Positions 33,852 to 43,802 of a DNA stretch of 64,000 nucleotides are shown here, piece after piece. How positions within the stretch are numbered: the stretch's first letter is position 1; each line of letters opens with the position of its first letter. Source of the DNA: Karstenula rhodostoma CBS 690.94 (Eukaryota > Ascomycota > Dothideomycetes > Pleosporales > Didymosphaeriaceae); assembly GCA_010093485.1 (NCBI GenBank), contig MU001499.1, positions 496,001 to 560,000 on the forward strand, given 5' to 3'. Below the pieces are notes generated by a model. That model searched no databases and was not told the DNA's origin. It worked only from the letters and a program-made list of their open reading frames with translations. Made by a program: the position numbers and the translations under genes.

Positions 33852-36074
33852 ATTTTGTCTTTGGGGGAGGTTGCATCGCAATTGGCGTTTTTTTTTTGTT
33901 TTTTTGTTTTTTTTTGGTGGAAAAGTAAGCATGTGTTTGAGGAGTTGTAGTGGAGCTAGAATGATGATGATACCCAGCTTCCGTCACTTGCCGTGTGCGC
34001 TGGATGACAGTGCTCCGACCGCGCGTAACCATCCATCGAAAGGCGTGGTGGCCGAGCATGCCTTGTCGCCATGTACCTTCCCGAGCCAGATCAAAGCAGG
34101 GCAAGTGTCACGCGGTGGCTGTAACGATGGCCCAGGCCAGGTTGATTCATGGCGCCTGGTGTGCGTCTGGGGTGTTTCAAGGCGAACTTGGTAAACTACA
34201 CTCGAGTATAATTTATGAAGGCGCGTTTCAAGTCGGTGTGCTAGCATCTACCATACAACGGTTGTTGGTCGAAGCGAAGGAAGGGACGGTCCTTGTTTTA
34301 AAACGAATAGAACGGCGCAGGACAGAAGAGAAGAGAACAGCGCACGCACCAACTCGTCGTGGGTGATGGGCGTGGGTAGGAGGGGAAATGCGGAGGCCGC
34401 TCCTCACGTGCCAACCACGGATGTGGATAAGTGGAGTATTCCGCATCACGGGCATCAGAGGGCGAGATTGGCAATCGTAGGCAGTGAGTGCCAAACGGTC
34501 CTGTACGTACCGATGATCGCCACGGGTCGACGCGACCCGAGCCCCGTCCAAGCTGCGCTGCGCTGCGCTGCGAAGATGGAAATCCCGCTCCCTCAACACG
34601 TACGTGCACGCACAGGCGATCAAGGCGAATGCAAGTCTGCCGATCGGCCGGCTACGGTCTAGACGCCATGTCATCTCCTCTGATTTTTTCTTCTTTCCTT
34701 TCTTTCTCAGCGGTGCGGTGGAGCAGCGTTGGTTGCACGCTGTAGTGGGGCATTAGCTGTGCAGGCTTTGTGCGCGCTTGTGCAGGGCGTGCGGCTAGGG
34801 GGCGGCGCGCGCGGGTTGGGGGCTTTCTTCTATTCGCCGCGGTATCGATAAGAAATTGCGGTGGAGCTGGGGCAGGGCCGGCGGGCTTGAGGGTTGCGCG
34901 GTGGGTGGGCTTGGGCTTTTGGGGCGTCTGGGATGTGGGTGTGGGTGTGGGTGTGGGTGTGGGTGTGGATGTGGATGGGATGGGGATGGTCAACACGTTT
35001 GTCTGCGTCGCATCGCACACGCACGTGCAGAGGACGAGGGCGCCGTGTTCGTTTGGTGGAAGCTGCGAGCTGCCCTTTTCGTGCGCGGGACCTGGACCGG
35101 AAGCCTATTACGGCGGCTTCTCCTGAAGAGGGAATGAGATGAGGTGGCTGTGGTCGTCTCGTCATCGCACGCCTCCCTGCCAGCAAGTCCTCACCCGGCT
35201 CCGCACCGCATTGTTCGTCACGCCCAAAGCCGCCTCCCCGCGCACCACGACGCCCGCTCCAAGTCGCCGAGATGAGACCTGGCAGCATCCACGTCAAAGG
35301 CGTCGGCCAGTTCATCACGCTACTATCCGCCTCGGCCGCTCGGCGTCAGGCCTCGTCAGCGACTCACCCACCCGCACCTCTCCAGCAAATTGCCCACCAC
35401 CTCCTGCTGCTCTCTGGACGCCGCATCGACGCCTCGACGTTTGCCTTTGTGCTCTCGCGCACGCCTTGGGGCCGGCGTTCGCTGTTGCCCCTGGCAGCTG
35501 TTCCTGCGGGTTCCTGGGCGTTGAAACGGCGGCGTGCTGCACAGCGAATGCCACAGCGCCACGGCCACAGACAAGCTTTTGTCACGGCCATCTCCCAATG
35601 CCCAGCTGCTCCTGGTCTAGCCCTGGCGCGCTCCATTCGCCGGCTCAGTGCGAATCCTGCACGTCTTTCATCCCGTTCCTGGCGCTTGCCCGGAATAGCC
35701 AGCCGCCAGATTGCCGTGGCGTCGGACGGTGCGACGTCGCAAAAAGTCTGATCCTCTGGGGCCATGGTCGCTGCCACCCCGGCCCGCCCGTTGTCCAGAC
35801 CCAGCTGGCGCCCCTCTCGCCACGCCTATATCAAGCTTGGAACCCCCAGGCCCCCGAGCCGACTGCACCCTTCATCCTCCGATATACCACGGTGCTGTTG
35901 CCTCTCACTCCCTCTGAGCACTCGCTCGTTGCCTTCTTTGTCTCCCGCAGACGTCCACTCTCTCTACCGAAGCATCAGCCCTGGTCGGCCCGACACATCG
36001 TGTGCTCGAAGCTGCGATTCGCCTTCCTGTCTATTAGCGACTATTTCAACTCGACGTAGCACTGAACCATCAAC
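33852..36074. other. 2.2-kb intergenic region with low-complexity DNA
   Basis: It begins with T-rich runs (33890-33917) right after UTP20, in likely 3' UTR. It then holds (CTGCG)4 at 34553-34572 and a GTGGGT minisatellite at 34934-34978. The last 900 bp is a C-rich leader region before the GH128 gene with two overlapping open frames (35139-36059 and 35272-35751), both Ser/Pro/Arg-rich and probably non-coding. Confidence 0.45.
34934..34978 (+). repeat. (TGTGGG)n minisatellite
   Basis: Seven or so hexamer units of TGTGGG/TGTGGA type. The G-runs are three long, so a G-quadruplex on the plus strand is possible. It lies about 1.1 kb upstream of the GH128 gene. Confidence 0.85.
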
Positions 36075-37607
36075 ATGTCCCCCAACATGAAGCTCTCGGT
36101 CCTCGCCCTCGTTGGCGCTGCCGCCGCCGTCCCCCAGTACAACGTCGGTGGGCACGGTCACGGCCACGCTTCGGCCCACAGCAAGCACTTCACGCCTGCC
36201 GCCGGATCCTCCGCCCACGCATACCCCACCGGCGGCTGGGGTGGCTACAACGCCACCACCCCCAGCGCTGTTGCTCAGGGTACCGGAAGCCCCAGCAAGC
36301 CCGCTGGCGAGCAGACCACCGACACCGACTACACCGTCACCTCGACCACCACGCGCACCGTCTACCTGACCCAGTACCCCGGCTCTGCGGTCCCCTCTGT
36401 GGTCAGCGTCAAGGATGTGACCTCTGACGCTGCCTGCGGCGGCGAGACCGTCTACGTCACCGCGACCAACCGCGTAACCGTGACTGTCCCTGCCGGCGGT
36501 GCTGCGTCGTCGGCCGCTCCCCAGGCTCCTTCATCCTCTGGATACGAGGCTGCTAAGCCTTCGGTTCCGGCTGCTAAGCCCTCAGTCCCTGCTGCTAAGC
36601 CTTCGGTCCCCGCTGAGAAGCCTTCCGTGCCTGCTGAGAAGCCTTCCTCGGCCGCCTCCAAGCCCTCGTCGTCGGCTGCTCCCGTCGCTTCCGCCCCTGA
36701 GGCCAGCTACGAGGCCGCTACCTCCTTCGTCTTTCCTTCCTCGGAGGCCGCGAAGCCCAGCTCTGCCGCTGCCGTGAGCACCCCCGCCCCCGAGGCCGAG
36801 GCCGTCACCAGCGCCGCCCCTGCGTCCTCCGCTAAGAAGTCCTCTGCCGCCCCCTCCTCCACCAGCACCCCCTCCACCGGCGGCTACGCTGGCGGCAAGC
36901 GCGGTCTCGCCTACCGCTGGGACGGCGCTGCCGACTGCAAGTCGTTCGAGGGCAAGAACTTCGGCTTCGTCTGGAACTGGGAGGCTGACACCAAGGGCGA
37001 CGTTGGCAGCTTCGCCGGCAACTTCATCCCCACCCTGCGCACCCTCGCCACCGCCGGCGACTGGGCCTCCAAGGCTCAGGCCGCCATCGATGCTGGTTCC
37101 AAGGTCCTCTTCGGCCTCAACGAGCCCGACATCGCCTCCCAGGCCAACCTCGACGTCCCCTCCCTCTGCTCCGCGTGGAAGGAGCACATGAACGACTTCC
37201 ACGGCAAGGCCACCATCGTCGGTCCCTCCGTCTCCTCGTCCCAGGACGAAGGCAAGGGTCTCTCGTACCTGCAGGCGTTCGTCGACCAGTGCCCCGAGGC
37301 CAAGTTCGACGACATCAACATCCACTGGTACGGCCCTGCCAGCGCTGGCTTCGACGCCTTCAAGGCGCACTATGAGGATGCCGCCTCCAAGTTCCCCGGC
37401 AAGAAGATCTGGGTGACCGAGTTCGCTCTCACTGGCGCCACCGAGGACGAGTCGGCCGACTTCCTCCAGACCGCGCAGACATACCTCGACGGCGAGGCGT
37501 CGTGCGCGGGTTACTCGTACTTTGCCGTCGGCACCTTCGACCCCACGGCTAACCTCATCGGCACCATGTCGGCGCTTACCAAGGCCGGCAAGGTCTACGT
37601 CTCGTAG
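36075..37607 (+). CDS. secreted GH128-type glucanase with Ser/Ala/Pro linker
   Basis: A single exon, 510 residues. An N-terminal signal peptide (MKLSVLALVGAAAAVP; ATG at 36075 with a second at 36087) leads to a His-rich segment and a wall-protein-like region (YTVTSTTTRTVYLTQYPG, GGETVYVTATNRVTVTVPA). A low-complexity linker follows with five AKPSVP/EKPSVP repeats and many Ser/Ala, likely heavily O-mannosylated. Residues from about 280 (KRGLAYRW) form an Asl1/GH128 beta-glucanase domain: NFGFVWNWEAD, VLFGLNEPDI with Glu350 as likely acid/base, DDINIHWYG, and KIWVTEFALTG with Glu449 as likely nucleophile, then GYSYFAVGTF. The family hydrolyses beta-1,3-glucan, and wall remodelling is the likely role. 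There is no obvious GPI tail. Strong C-ending codon bias suggests high expression. Confidence 0.9.
   Translation: MSPNMKLSVLALVGAAAAVPQYNVGGHGHGHASAHSKHFTPAAGSSAHAYPTGGWGGYNATTPSAVAQGTGSPSKPAGEQTTDTDYTVTSTTTRTVYLTQYPGSAVPSVVSVKDVTSDAACGGETVYVTATNRVTVTVPAGGAASSAAPQAPSSSGYEAAKPSVPAAKPSVPAAKPSVPAEKPSVPAEKPSSAASKPSSSAAPVASAPEASYEAATSFVFPSSEAAKPSSAAAVSTPAPEAEAVTSAAPASSAKKSSAAPSSTSTPSTGGYAGGKRGLAYRWDGAADCKSFEGKNFGFVWNWEADTKGDVGSFAGNFIPTLRTLATAGDWASKAQAAIDAGSKVLFGLNEPDIASQANLDVPSLCSAWKEHMNDFHGKATIVGPSVSSSQDEGKGLSYLQAFVDQCPEAKFDDINIHWYGPASAGFDAFKAHYEDAASKFPGKKIWVTEFALTGATEDESADFLQTAQTYLDGEASCAGYSYFAVGTFDPTANLIGTMSALTKAGKVYVS
36548..36660 (+). repeat. 21-bp coding repeats (AKPSVPA)
   Basis: Five tandem units of GCTAAGCCTTCGGTTCCGGC type encode AKPSVPA/EKPSVPA in the linker of the GH128 protein. 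Copies are near-identical, so the number probably varies between strains. Confidence 0.85.
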
Positions 37608-38066
37608 AGGTCGAGGCTCAGGAGTGGCGTTTGGGTTGAAAACTTTTGGGTAAAGGGTCGGGGTCCTATGGGTTCATGCGGCGACGCGCGCGCGCGCTAG
37701 CTATTACTACTGTATGCTGTTTAAACACTTATCTTCTCCTATGTACTATTCGGGGCAGGGGCTTGGGGTGGAGCAGAGACGGTGGTGCGCTGTATAGAGT
37801 GGAATGAAAGAGTCAACGCATCACGTTTCCTGCGCTTGGTGATGTCGTGATTTTATGTCGATTGACTGGACTGGACTGGCTGGGGTAGTAGGCCCGGACG
37901 AAGTGCAGCACGGATTCGTAAGACATGTCTTGTCCTCGGGATGCGGAAGCCCCGGCCATGTGTGCGGAACGTTCAGGGTATGTACGCTTAGCAATGCGTA
38001 CGTGGTCGTCCCGCTTACAGCGTACTGTCCCTGCTGCGCTACATGTACAACCCTTACATTAGCGCA

Positions 38067-38134
38067 AACGAACCGGAACGAAACGAACCGGAACGGAACG
38101 AACCGGAACGGAACGAAACGGAACGGAACGGAAG
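38067..38134. repeat. GGAAC/GAAAC pentamer microsatellite
   Basis: About 68 bp of mixed AACCG, GAACG and AAACG pentamers. Minus-strand translation gives a FRFVPFRFV pattern, which is a repeat artefact and not evidence of a protein. Confidence 0.85.
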
Positions 38135-38452
38135 CAGATTCCCAACCCGACCGCTGCAGCTGCACTCGCGGTGAAGCAGTCGAAGACAAGACCGTTGCTG
38201 TCTACGATACCTATAGTACTCTATCAACTCAACAGTACTCACGCGCGGGCGGGCGTATTCCGCTGCCACTCGCGCCGCTAGACCTACCCATGCCTGTCGT
38301 GGGAACTAACCTCGCATCGTATCACATCATGATATCACATACCCGCATTCCCCTGAAAGGTTTCCTGCAAATGTTTCCGTGGAAAGGTTTCCGCGGCGCA
38401 AGGTCAAGAGATGTCGACATGTCGCCTCTTTCCCTTTGCGTACGTACGTACT

Positions 38453-38480
38453 GGGGTCGGGGTCGGGGTTGGGGTTGGGG
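38453..38480 (+). repeat. putative G-quadruplex, five GGGG blocks
   Basis: Five GGGG blocks separated by two-base loops (TC, TC, TT, TT). This meets the strict G4 pattern with four-tetrad potential. It lies downstream of GH128 and upstream of the small candidate gene. Confidence 0.85.
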
Positions 38481-38983
38481 TCTTGGCAGGCCTGCTTATG
38501 TACACCGGGGGAGGGCGGGCTGGGTAATGGGCAAGGGCAAGGGCAAGGGCGTGGACTGGATGGATGGATGGGTAGTTTGAATGCGTGGGATGGGTTCGGA
38601 GGGATGGTTGGTACGGTGGGTGAAGTGGGGAGGTGGAAAATACTGGGCACGTAGACAGAAGCGTTGGAAATGGGTAGACGAGGGATTGGGTAGACGGGGG
38701 ATTGGGTAGGTAGTGTGTAGTTTTATGGTAGGCGATGGATCGTGGATGCCATGTATCCCATATCGTGCAGTGCTTGCTCAGCAAGATTTCAGTAGCTCGA
38801 TTCAGAAAGAGGACGACGAGGGGGTTGGACTGTGCGAGGGATGGCTGGTATAAGAATGGCGGTGGTGGATGCGTGAGGGGTTGTTAGTTACGCACCTCCT
38901 CTGCGAGTTTTAGTTGCGGATACGATATTCAAGATCCCATCCATCCATCTTCGCTATCTCGACACCTATTCCACCTCACCTTC

Positions 38984-39381
38984 ATGATGAAGACCCTCGT
39001 GCTCCTCGCCCTAACCATCGTCGCCCAGTGCGACTCCACCCCCCAGCCCGGCGCCTGGGTTCCATGGGGCAAGTTGTCCCACTCCCACTCCCCCTCTCAC
39101 AGCTTGGCTGATGAAAGTAGAACGCCTCGCGCAAAACGACACCGCCCCTCGTCCGCGACACGGCAAACCTCCGCATGCAGGCCGCCGGCGTGCATCTCGT
39201 TTCCTTCTTCGCCATCCTGGGGGACCTCATGCGCGATTGGAGGAACCCCCTTCCTGGGGTCGCCAAAGTCGTGCCTGTTATTGATAAGTATATGCCTGCG
39301 TATGGGTTTCTGATGAGGGGTCATGCGAGTGCGATTTTGCAGAATGGGACGGTGCTGCCGGGGTCGGGGGAGTTTATTTGA
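38984..39381 (+). CDS. possible small secreted protein (uncertain model)
   Basis: An ATG at 38984 starts a good signal-peptide-like stretch (MMKTLVLLALTIVAQC). A second frame, 39121-39381, continues with MQAAGVHLVSFFAILGDLMRDW and VPVIDKYMPAYGFLMRGHASAIL to TGA. The two can be joined by removing 39059-39120 (weak GTTCCA donor, CTGAT branch, AAAGTAG acceptor) to give about 112 residues. No domain is recognised. The donor is poor, so the true junction may differ, or the locus may be non-coding. The CT-rich, CACC-containing leader before the ATG supports some expression. Confidence 0.35.
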
Positions 39382-39564
39382 GGGGGGTGAAAGGAGGGCA
39401 GGGGCGGAAATGTAAGAGGGAGGGGGGGTGTCACACACTCGTTTGATCGGATTGATGTAGGACTCTATGCTTGCTGGGAGGAAACACGGGGGGAGCGAGT
39501 GGGTATCTTAGACGTCAAATGAAACAGTACCTTCTCTTTCCCAGGCTTTCGCCGTTTGCAGTTT

Positions 39565-42500
39565 CTATCTCAACATTGCTTCCTCCGTCGCGCCGGATGG
39601 TTGCGGCGTTTCTTCTCTCAACCAGCGGACCCCGCCCATCTTCCTCCACGTCCGTCCGACCCATCTCTCTTTGACACACTTCAGCGTCACGTACGCGACG
39701 AGTCTGTACACGATGGTGCACACGCCCAGCGCCATGATGTACATCTCGGGGTCCTTGTTGAGCTTGTACAGTGCGAGTGCGTCTTCGCCGGTGGTGATGG
39801 GACAGCGTCCGTCGATCTTCTGGTACTCGTCGCAGGTGAAGTTGACGCCGCGCAGCGTGTACGGTGCCATGTTGCCCATCGCCCACTTGATCGGCGAGAG
39901 ATGGTTGAACGCCTGCAAGAAGCCGGGGATGTTGAGGGACATGACGCCACCTTGGAACAGTCAGCACCCTATTCACGGCTACCGAATGAACGAGCTCCAA
40001 CTTACCCATGATCTGTGCCACGCTCAAGAACACACTCATGCAGTTCACGCTGAAGCCTGTGTGCGTGAACAGCGTGTTGAATGTGATGCCTAGTGATTCG
40101 CCGCAGCTGACAATGCAGAAGGCGTTGTAGGTGATGATGAAGAAGGTCTGGGCGTCGCGCTGGAGGCCGCACGCGAGGACGGCGAGGCAGGAGAAGAGGA
40201 TGCAGCTGATGATCTCAAACGGGATCTCCAGGACGGTGTAGGTCAGGAAGAAAGCCTCGACGTTGTACACGCGATCGGCGTAGTCGCGGTAGAACACGTC
40301 GCGCTCGAGCGGATACACAGCGATGTTGTTAAGCACTGCAAGGCATGGTCAGTCACATCTTCTGTACAGTGCTAGGGGAGACTTACTACCGACAAAGTAC
40401 AATGGGGCGATCTCGACGAGAAACCCGAGCCGATTCTGGACTGCGAAGTAGTTGTTCTTCAAGGGTGCGAAAAACAGAGCAAGCACGATAGCTAGACCAG
40501 CGACCTGGCCGATGCGCGCAGATAGCAGATCAGGCTGTCGGAAGAAGTTCTTCGTTGCTCTCCTCAAAAGGATGGAGAAAGCGTTCATGAACGAGGATGG
40601 CGCCCTTGCCAAACTGCCCAGCTCTGCCGGCGTAGTGATTGATCCTGTCCGAGCGATTGGAAATAGGTCTGGTGTCCAAGACTCGATCAGATTGCGGACT
40701 TTGGCTCGGCTGGCAGCCTCACGCGACGTATGTTGAAGATCGACGGTTATGAGGTCCAGCGCAAAATCAGCAGGGTTGATGTGCTGGGGGCAGTGGTATC
40801 CTTGTTTGGCAAAGTGGGACAGCATCTCTCGAGACGGGCCGGCGTAGACGGGATGCCCGCCACGAGCTAAGAGGAGGATGCTGCCGAAATGGGCGAAGAG
40901 ATCTGATCGCGGTTGGTGGATTGTTACTATGAGTGTGCGGCCTTCGCTGGCAAGACCTTGAAGAACGTCCATGATGGAGAGTGCCGTGAAAGCATCCAGG
41001 CCGGACAGTGGCTCATCGAGCAGGAGAACGCGAGGCTCAGTGAGGATCTGAACGGCGATGGTGACGCGACGTTTTTCGCCGCCGCTGATCCCCTTGATCA
41101 GGTCATTCCCGATGAGGTTGTCTGCACAGTCTTTCAATCCCATCTTAAGGAGCACGTCTTCGGCTTTCTGCATCTTCTCTTGCTTCGTCATCCACTTCGG
41201 CAGGCGTAGACCGGCAGCGTATCGCAAGGTTTCGCGTACCGTAAGCGAAGCGAGAAGAGCGTCGTCGTCCTGCGTCACGAACGAGCACAGAGCATGGATA
41301 ACGTCTTCAGACGGCGACAAGCCATTGAACGACATGTCTCCGTACTTTTTGTATCTTGTTGTCAAATCATCCCGCAGTCTTCCTGCCATGCAGTTGAGTA
41401 ACGTCGTTTTCCCAGATCCGGAAGGCCCCATGATGACGTTCATCGTGCCTGGTTGGAACTCAGCAGTGAGTGGATTGAGTATCGTTTTGGTAGTCTTCTT
41501 TCTGAGAGAACGCTTTTCAAGGTCAAGCCCGTATCCGTCAAGTCGGATAGTGATTGTGCGCACTTCATCCCGAGACCTGGCAATCATCTTCTCTTTCCCT
41601 GCCGATGCGTCCACGTTGGAAGGTCTAGCTCTTGCCATGGCAATCTCAGCATTCCAGAATCTGAGCAAGAGGTAAGCGCCAACGTAGAACGCGATACCAA
41701 AACCGAGAAGTGCGAGGATGGGACGCCAGACCCAGTCCCCCGGAAAGCCTAAAGAGTCCAGAATGAACGCGCCCGTGTACTCTTTACATGCTGGGTTCGA
41801 TGCACCTCCTTCGAGCGGACAATCGTAAAACTGTCCTGTGAACTCATTGGCAGCCAATGCGCCGAACGCGTAGAACACGTAGGCCGTCCACTTTGTCCAG
41901 CGTACGTAGATCGGTATCGTGTTTGACTGGATGAAGTAGCCACAAGCCATGGATTGCAGTGTATAGGCCAGGTTTGCCACTAGGCTTGCCTATTTAGAGT
42001 CAGTGTGATCTCTATAGGGAATCCCAGGAACTTGCCCCAGCGAAGTTTCGCGAGACCGCCACACAAACCATCGCAAAGCAGACAGCAATGTAATGCTCGA
42101 GCAAGATGACACTGAAGAAAGTAAGAAACACTTCGCCTTCTTTCCGGAAGCCGGCCATGAAGTAGAAGATGATCGAGAAAATCAGTGGCACCGGGATATC
42201 TTCAATCAATAGGCGAGCCAGTCTCCTGGATATGAGGAAAGCCGGGATGCCGACTACGCCTTGTCGTGCCTCTTCGTCGAAGACATGGATGTCGATGGTT
42301 AAGCGGTATGTTTCGTAGAGCAAGATGAGGTAGCCCTGCATTGCAGATGCAATGTATAGAGCACCTTGGCGGGATCGAATGCCAGATAGCGAACCGTCCA
42401 GTTGTAAGAAAATCCAGCCGATGATGACGGCCATGACGATCGCTTCCACAAGACTGCCAAACATGCCCATCGGATCACGCAAAGTGACGATCAAAGTCCG

Positions 42501-43802
42501 CGATGTCAAGACGCGGATCTGCTGGAGAAGCGATATGTGTCTTGCCGGAGAGCTCTTTGGTGAGAGCCCGACGCTCGCTGCCTTTTCATTCAGTTCCTTC
42601 TGGGCCTGTAATTCTGACGAGCGGTCCCTCCATGCTTCAGTGATGCGGCTGACGCGAATTTGAGCTGCAGCCTCCGCTTCTTCGCTCCTGTTGTCAACAC
42701 TGACGACATCAATGAGATGCTCTGCAGGATTCGTGAAAGGTGGCATCTCGTGCCCTAGACTCTGAAAGTAAGGCAGACATTCCTGAGCGCTCCCTGCATA
42801 TGCGGGTTTGCCTCGTGTGAGAAGTATGATGTTATCGAAAAGGCTCCAGATCTCCGACCGTGGTTGATGTACTGTTCTCGTTAGCAACCGCACATCGTAC
42901 CTATGTTGCTACGCACTCGTGACAATAATAGTCCTTCCCTTTCGTGCTAGATTCTGCAGAGTCTTCACAATTCTATGGGTGCGTTAGTACATTGGACTTT
43001 GGCAAGCCGACGAAGACTTACTGATACGCACTGGTGGAGTCAAGCCCAGTAGTCGGCTCGTCCAGCCAAAGTAAACTGGGATTGGACAATAGCTGCATGG
43101 GTATTAAAACCTCGTTCTCAGCTTGTATTGTGTACCCACCTGTACGCCGATGCTGACTCGTCGCTTCTCACCGCCACTGCAACCGCGATGCTCGTGGTTC
43201 CCTATCCGTGTGTCGGCGGCTTCCTTCAGACTCAGCTCCATGATGACCTCCTCCACAAGCTTGTTCCTCTCCTCCTGACTGATGGACGAAGGCAAGCGAA
43301 GTTGAGCTGCATAAGTCAAAGTCTCCCGGACTGTTAACGTGGGCAGCAGTATGTCCTGTTGTATGACGAAGCCGGACTGTATTTGCGATGCATCTTCGCT
43401 CCCATTGAAAAGCGTCCGCCCAGATACTGATAGTCGATTGCCCTTCATCCGCCCGCTCATCTGGTTCAACAGCGAGGTTTTCCCACTGCCGCTCCCTCCA
43501 ATGATGGCTGTCAGCGTCCCAGTCTTGCAATCTGCTGAGATGTCGTCCAAAATCTTCTTCGAATGGCCGCCGACCGGCGCCTTTGCACTCTTCTGGAAAA
43601 GCTTCGCAAGAGCACTCGGCGATTCATCTACCGTCACCGAAAGATGTTCCAAGTGAACCGACACGGGGTCGACTTCGCGCAGCGAGATGGCATTCTCGAC
43701 ATGTGAGGTTGCGGAGGCGTGTGTCGGTGAAGGTCGTATTTCGTCGGTCTCCATCACCGGTGGCGCACTGTGTCGCTTCTCGTTCTCGATCGATTCCGTC
43801 AT
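39565..43802 (-). CDS. full-size ABCG transporter, (NBD-TMD)2, Yol075c-like
   Basis: Seven minus-strand exons: 43802-43140, 43092-43022, 42972-42917, 42871-42036, 41989-40387, 40335-40006 and 39950-39565, giving 1314 residues. NBD1 has Walker A GGSGSGKTS (residues 102-110), signature CSGGEKRR, Walker B LLWLDEPTTGLD and H-loop IHQPRSE. TMD1 ends in NFAGASLVANLAYTLQSMACGYF. NBD2 has GPSGSGKTT, ISGGEKRR, VLLLDEPLSGLD and IHQPRSD. TMD2 contains VGMLNNIAVYPLERDVFYRDY and ends with an exofacial loop with Cys (GVNFTCDEYQ). The white-like forward order with two half-transporters fused matches yeast Yol075c-type ABCG proteins, not the reverse PDR order with degenerate NBD1. It probably exports lipids or xenobiotics; the substrate is unknown. 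Intron 4 (41990-42035) fits only as a GC-AG intron. The frame upstream of 43802 opens with GTG, so the ATG at 43802 is preferred. Confidence 0.9.

Larger units (their letters stand above)
37608..38983. other. intergenic region with microsatellites and a G4 motif
   Basis: It contains GAACG/GAAAC pentamer repeats (38067-38134), a five-block G4 motif (38453-38480) and short GGGTAGAC/GGGATTGGGTAG repeats (38664-38712). No gene was recognised. Confidence 0.5.

Noticed and set aside
36582..37370. 262-codon minus-strand frame opposite GH128
   Set aside because: It is Gly/Glu/Val-rich antisense of a strongly codon-biased gene, with no domain.
38054..38269. FRFVPFRFV-type repeat peptide on the minus strand
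   Set aside because: It is purely a translation of the pentamer microsatellite.
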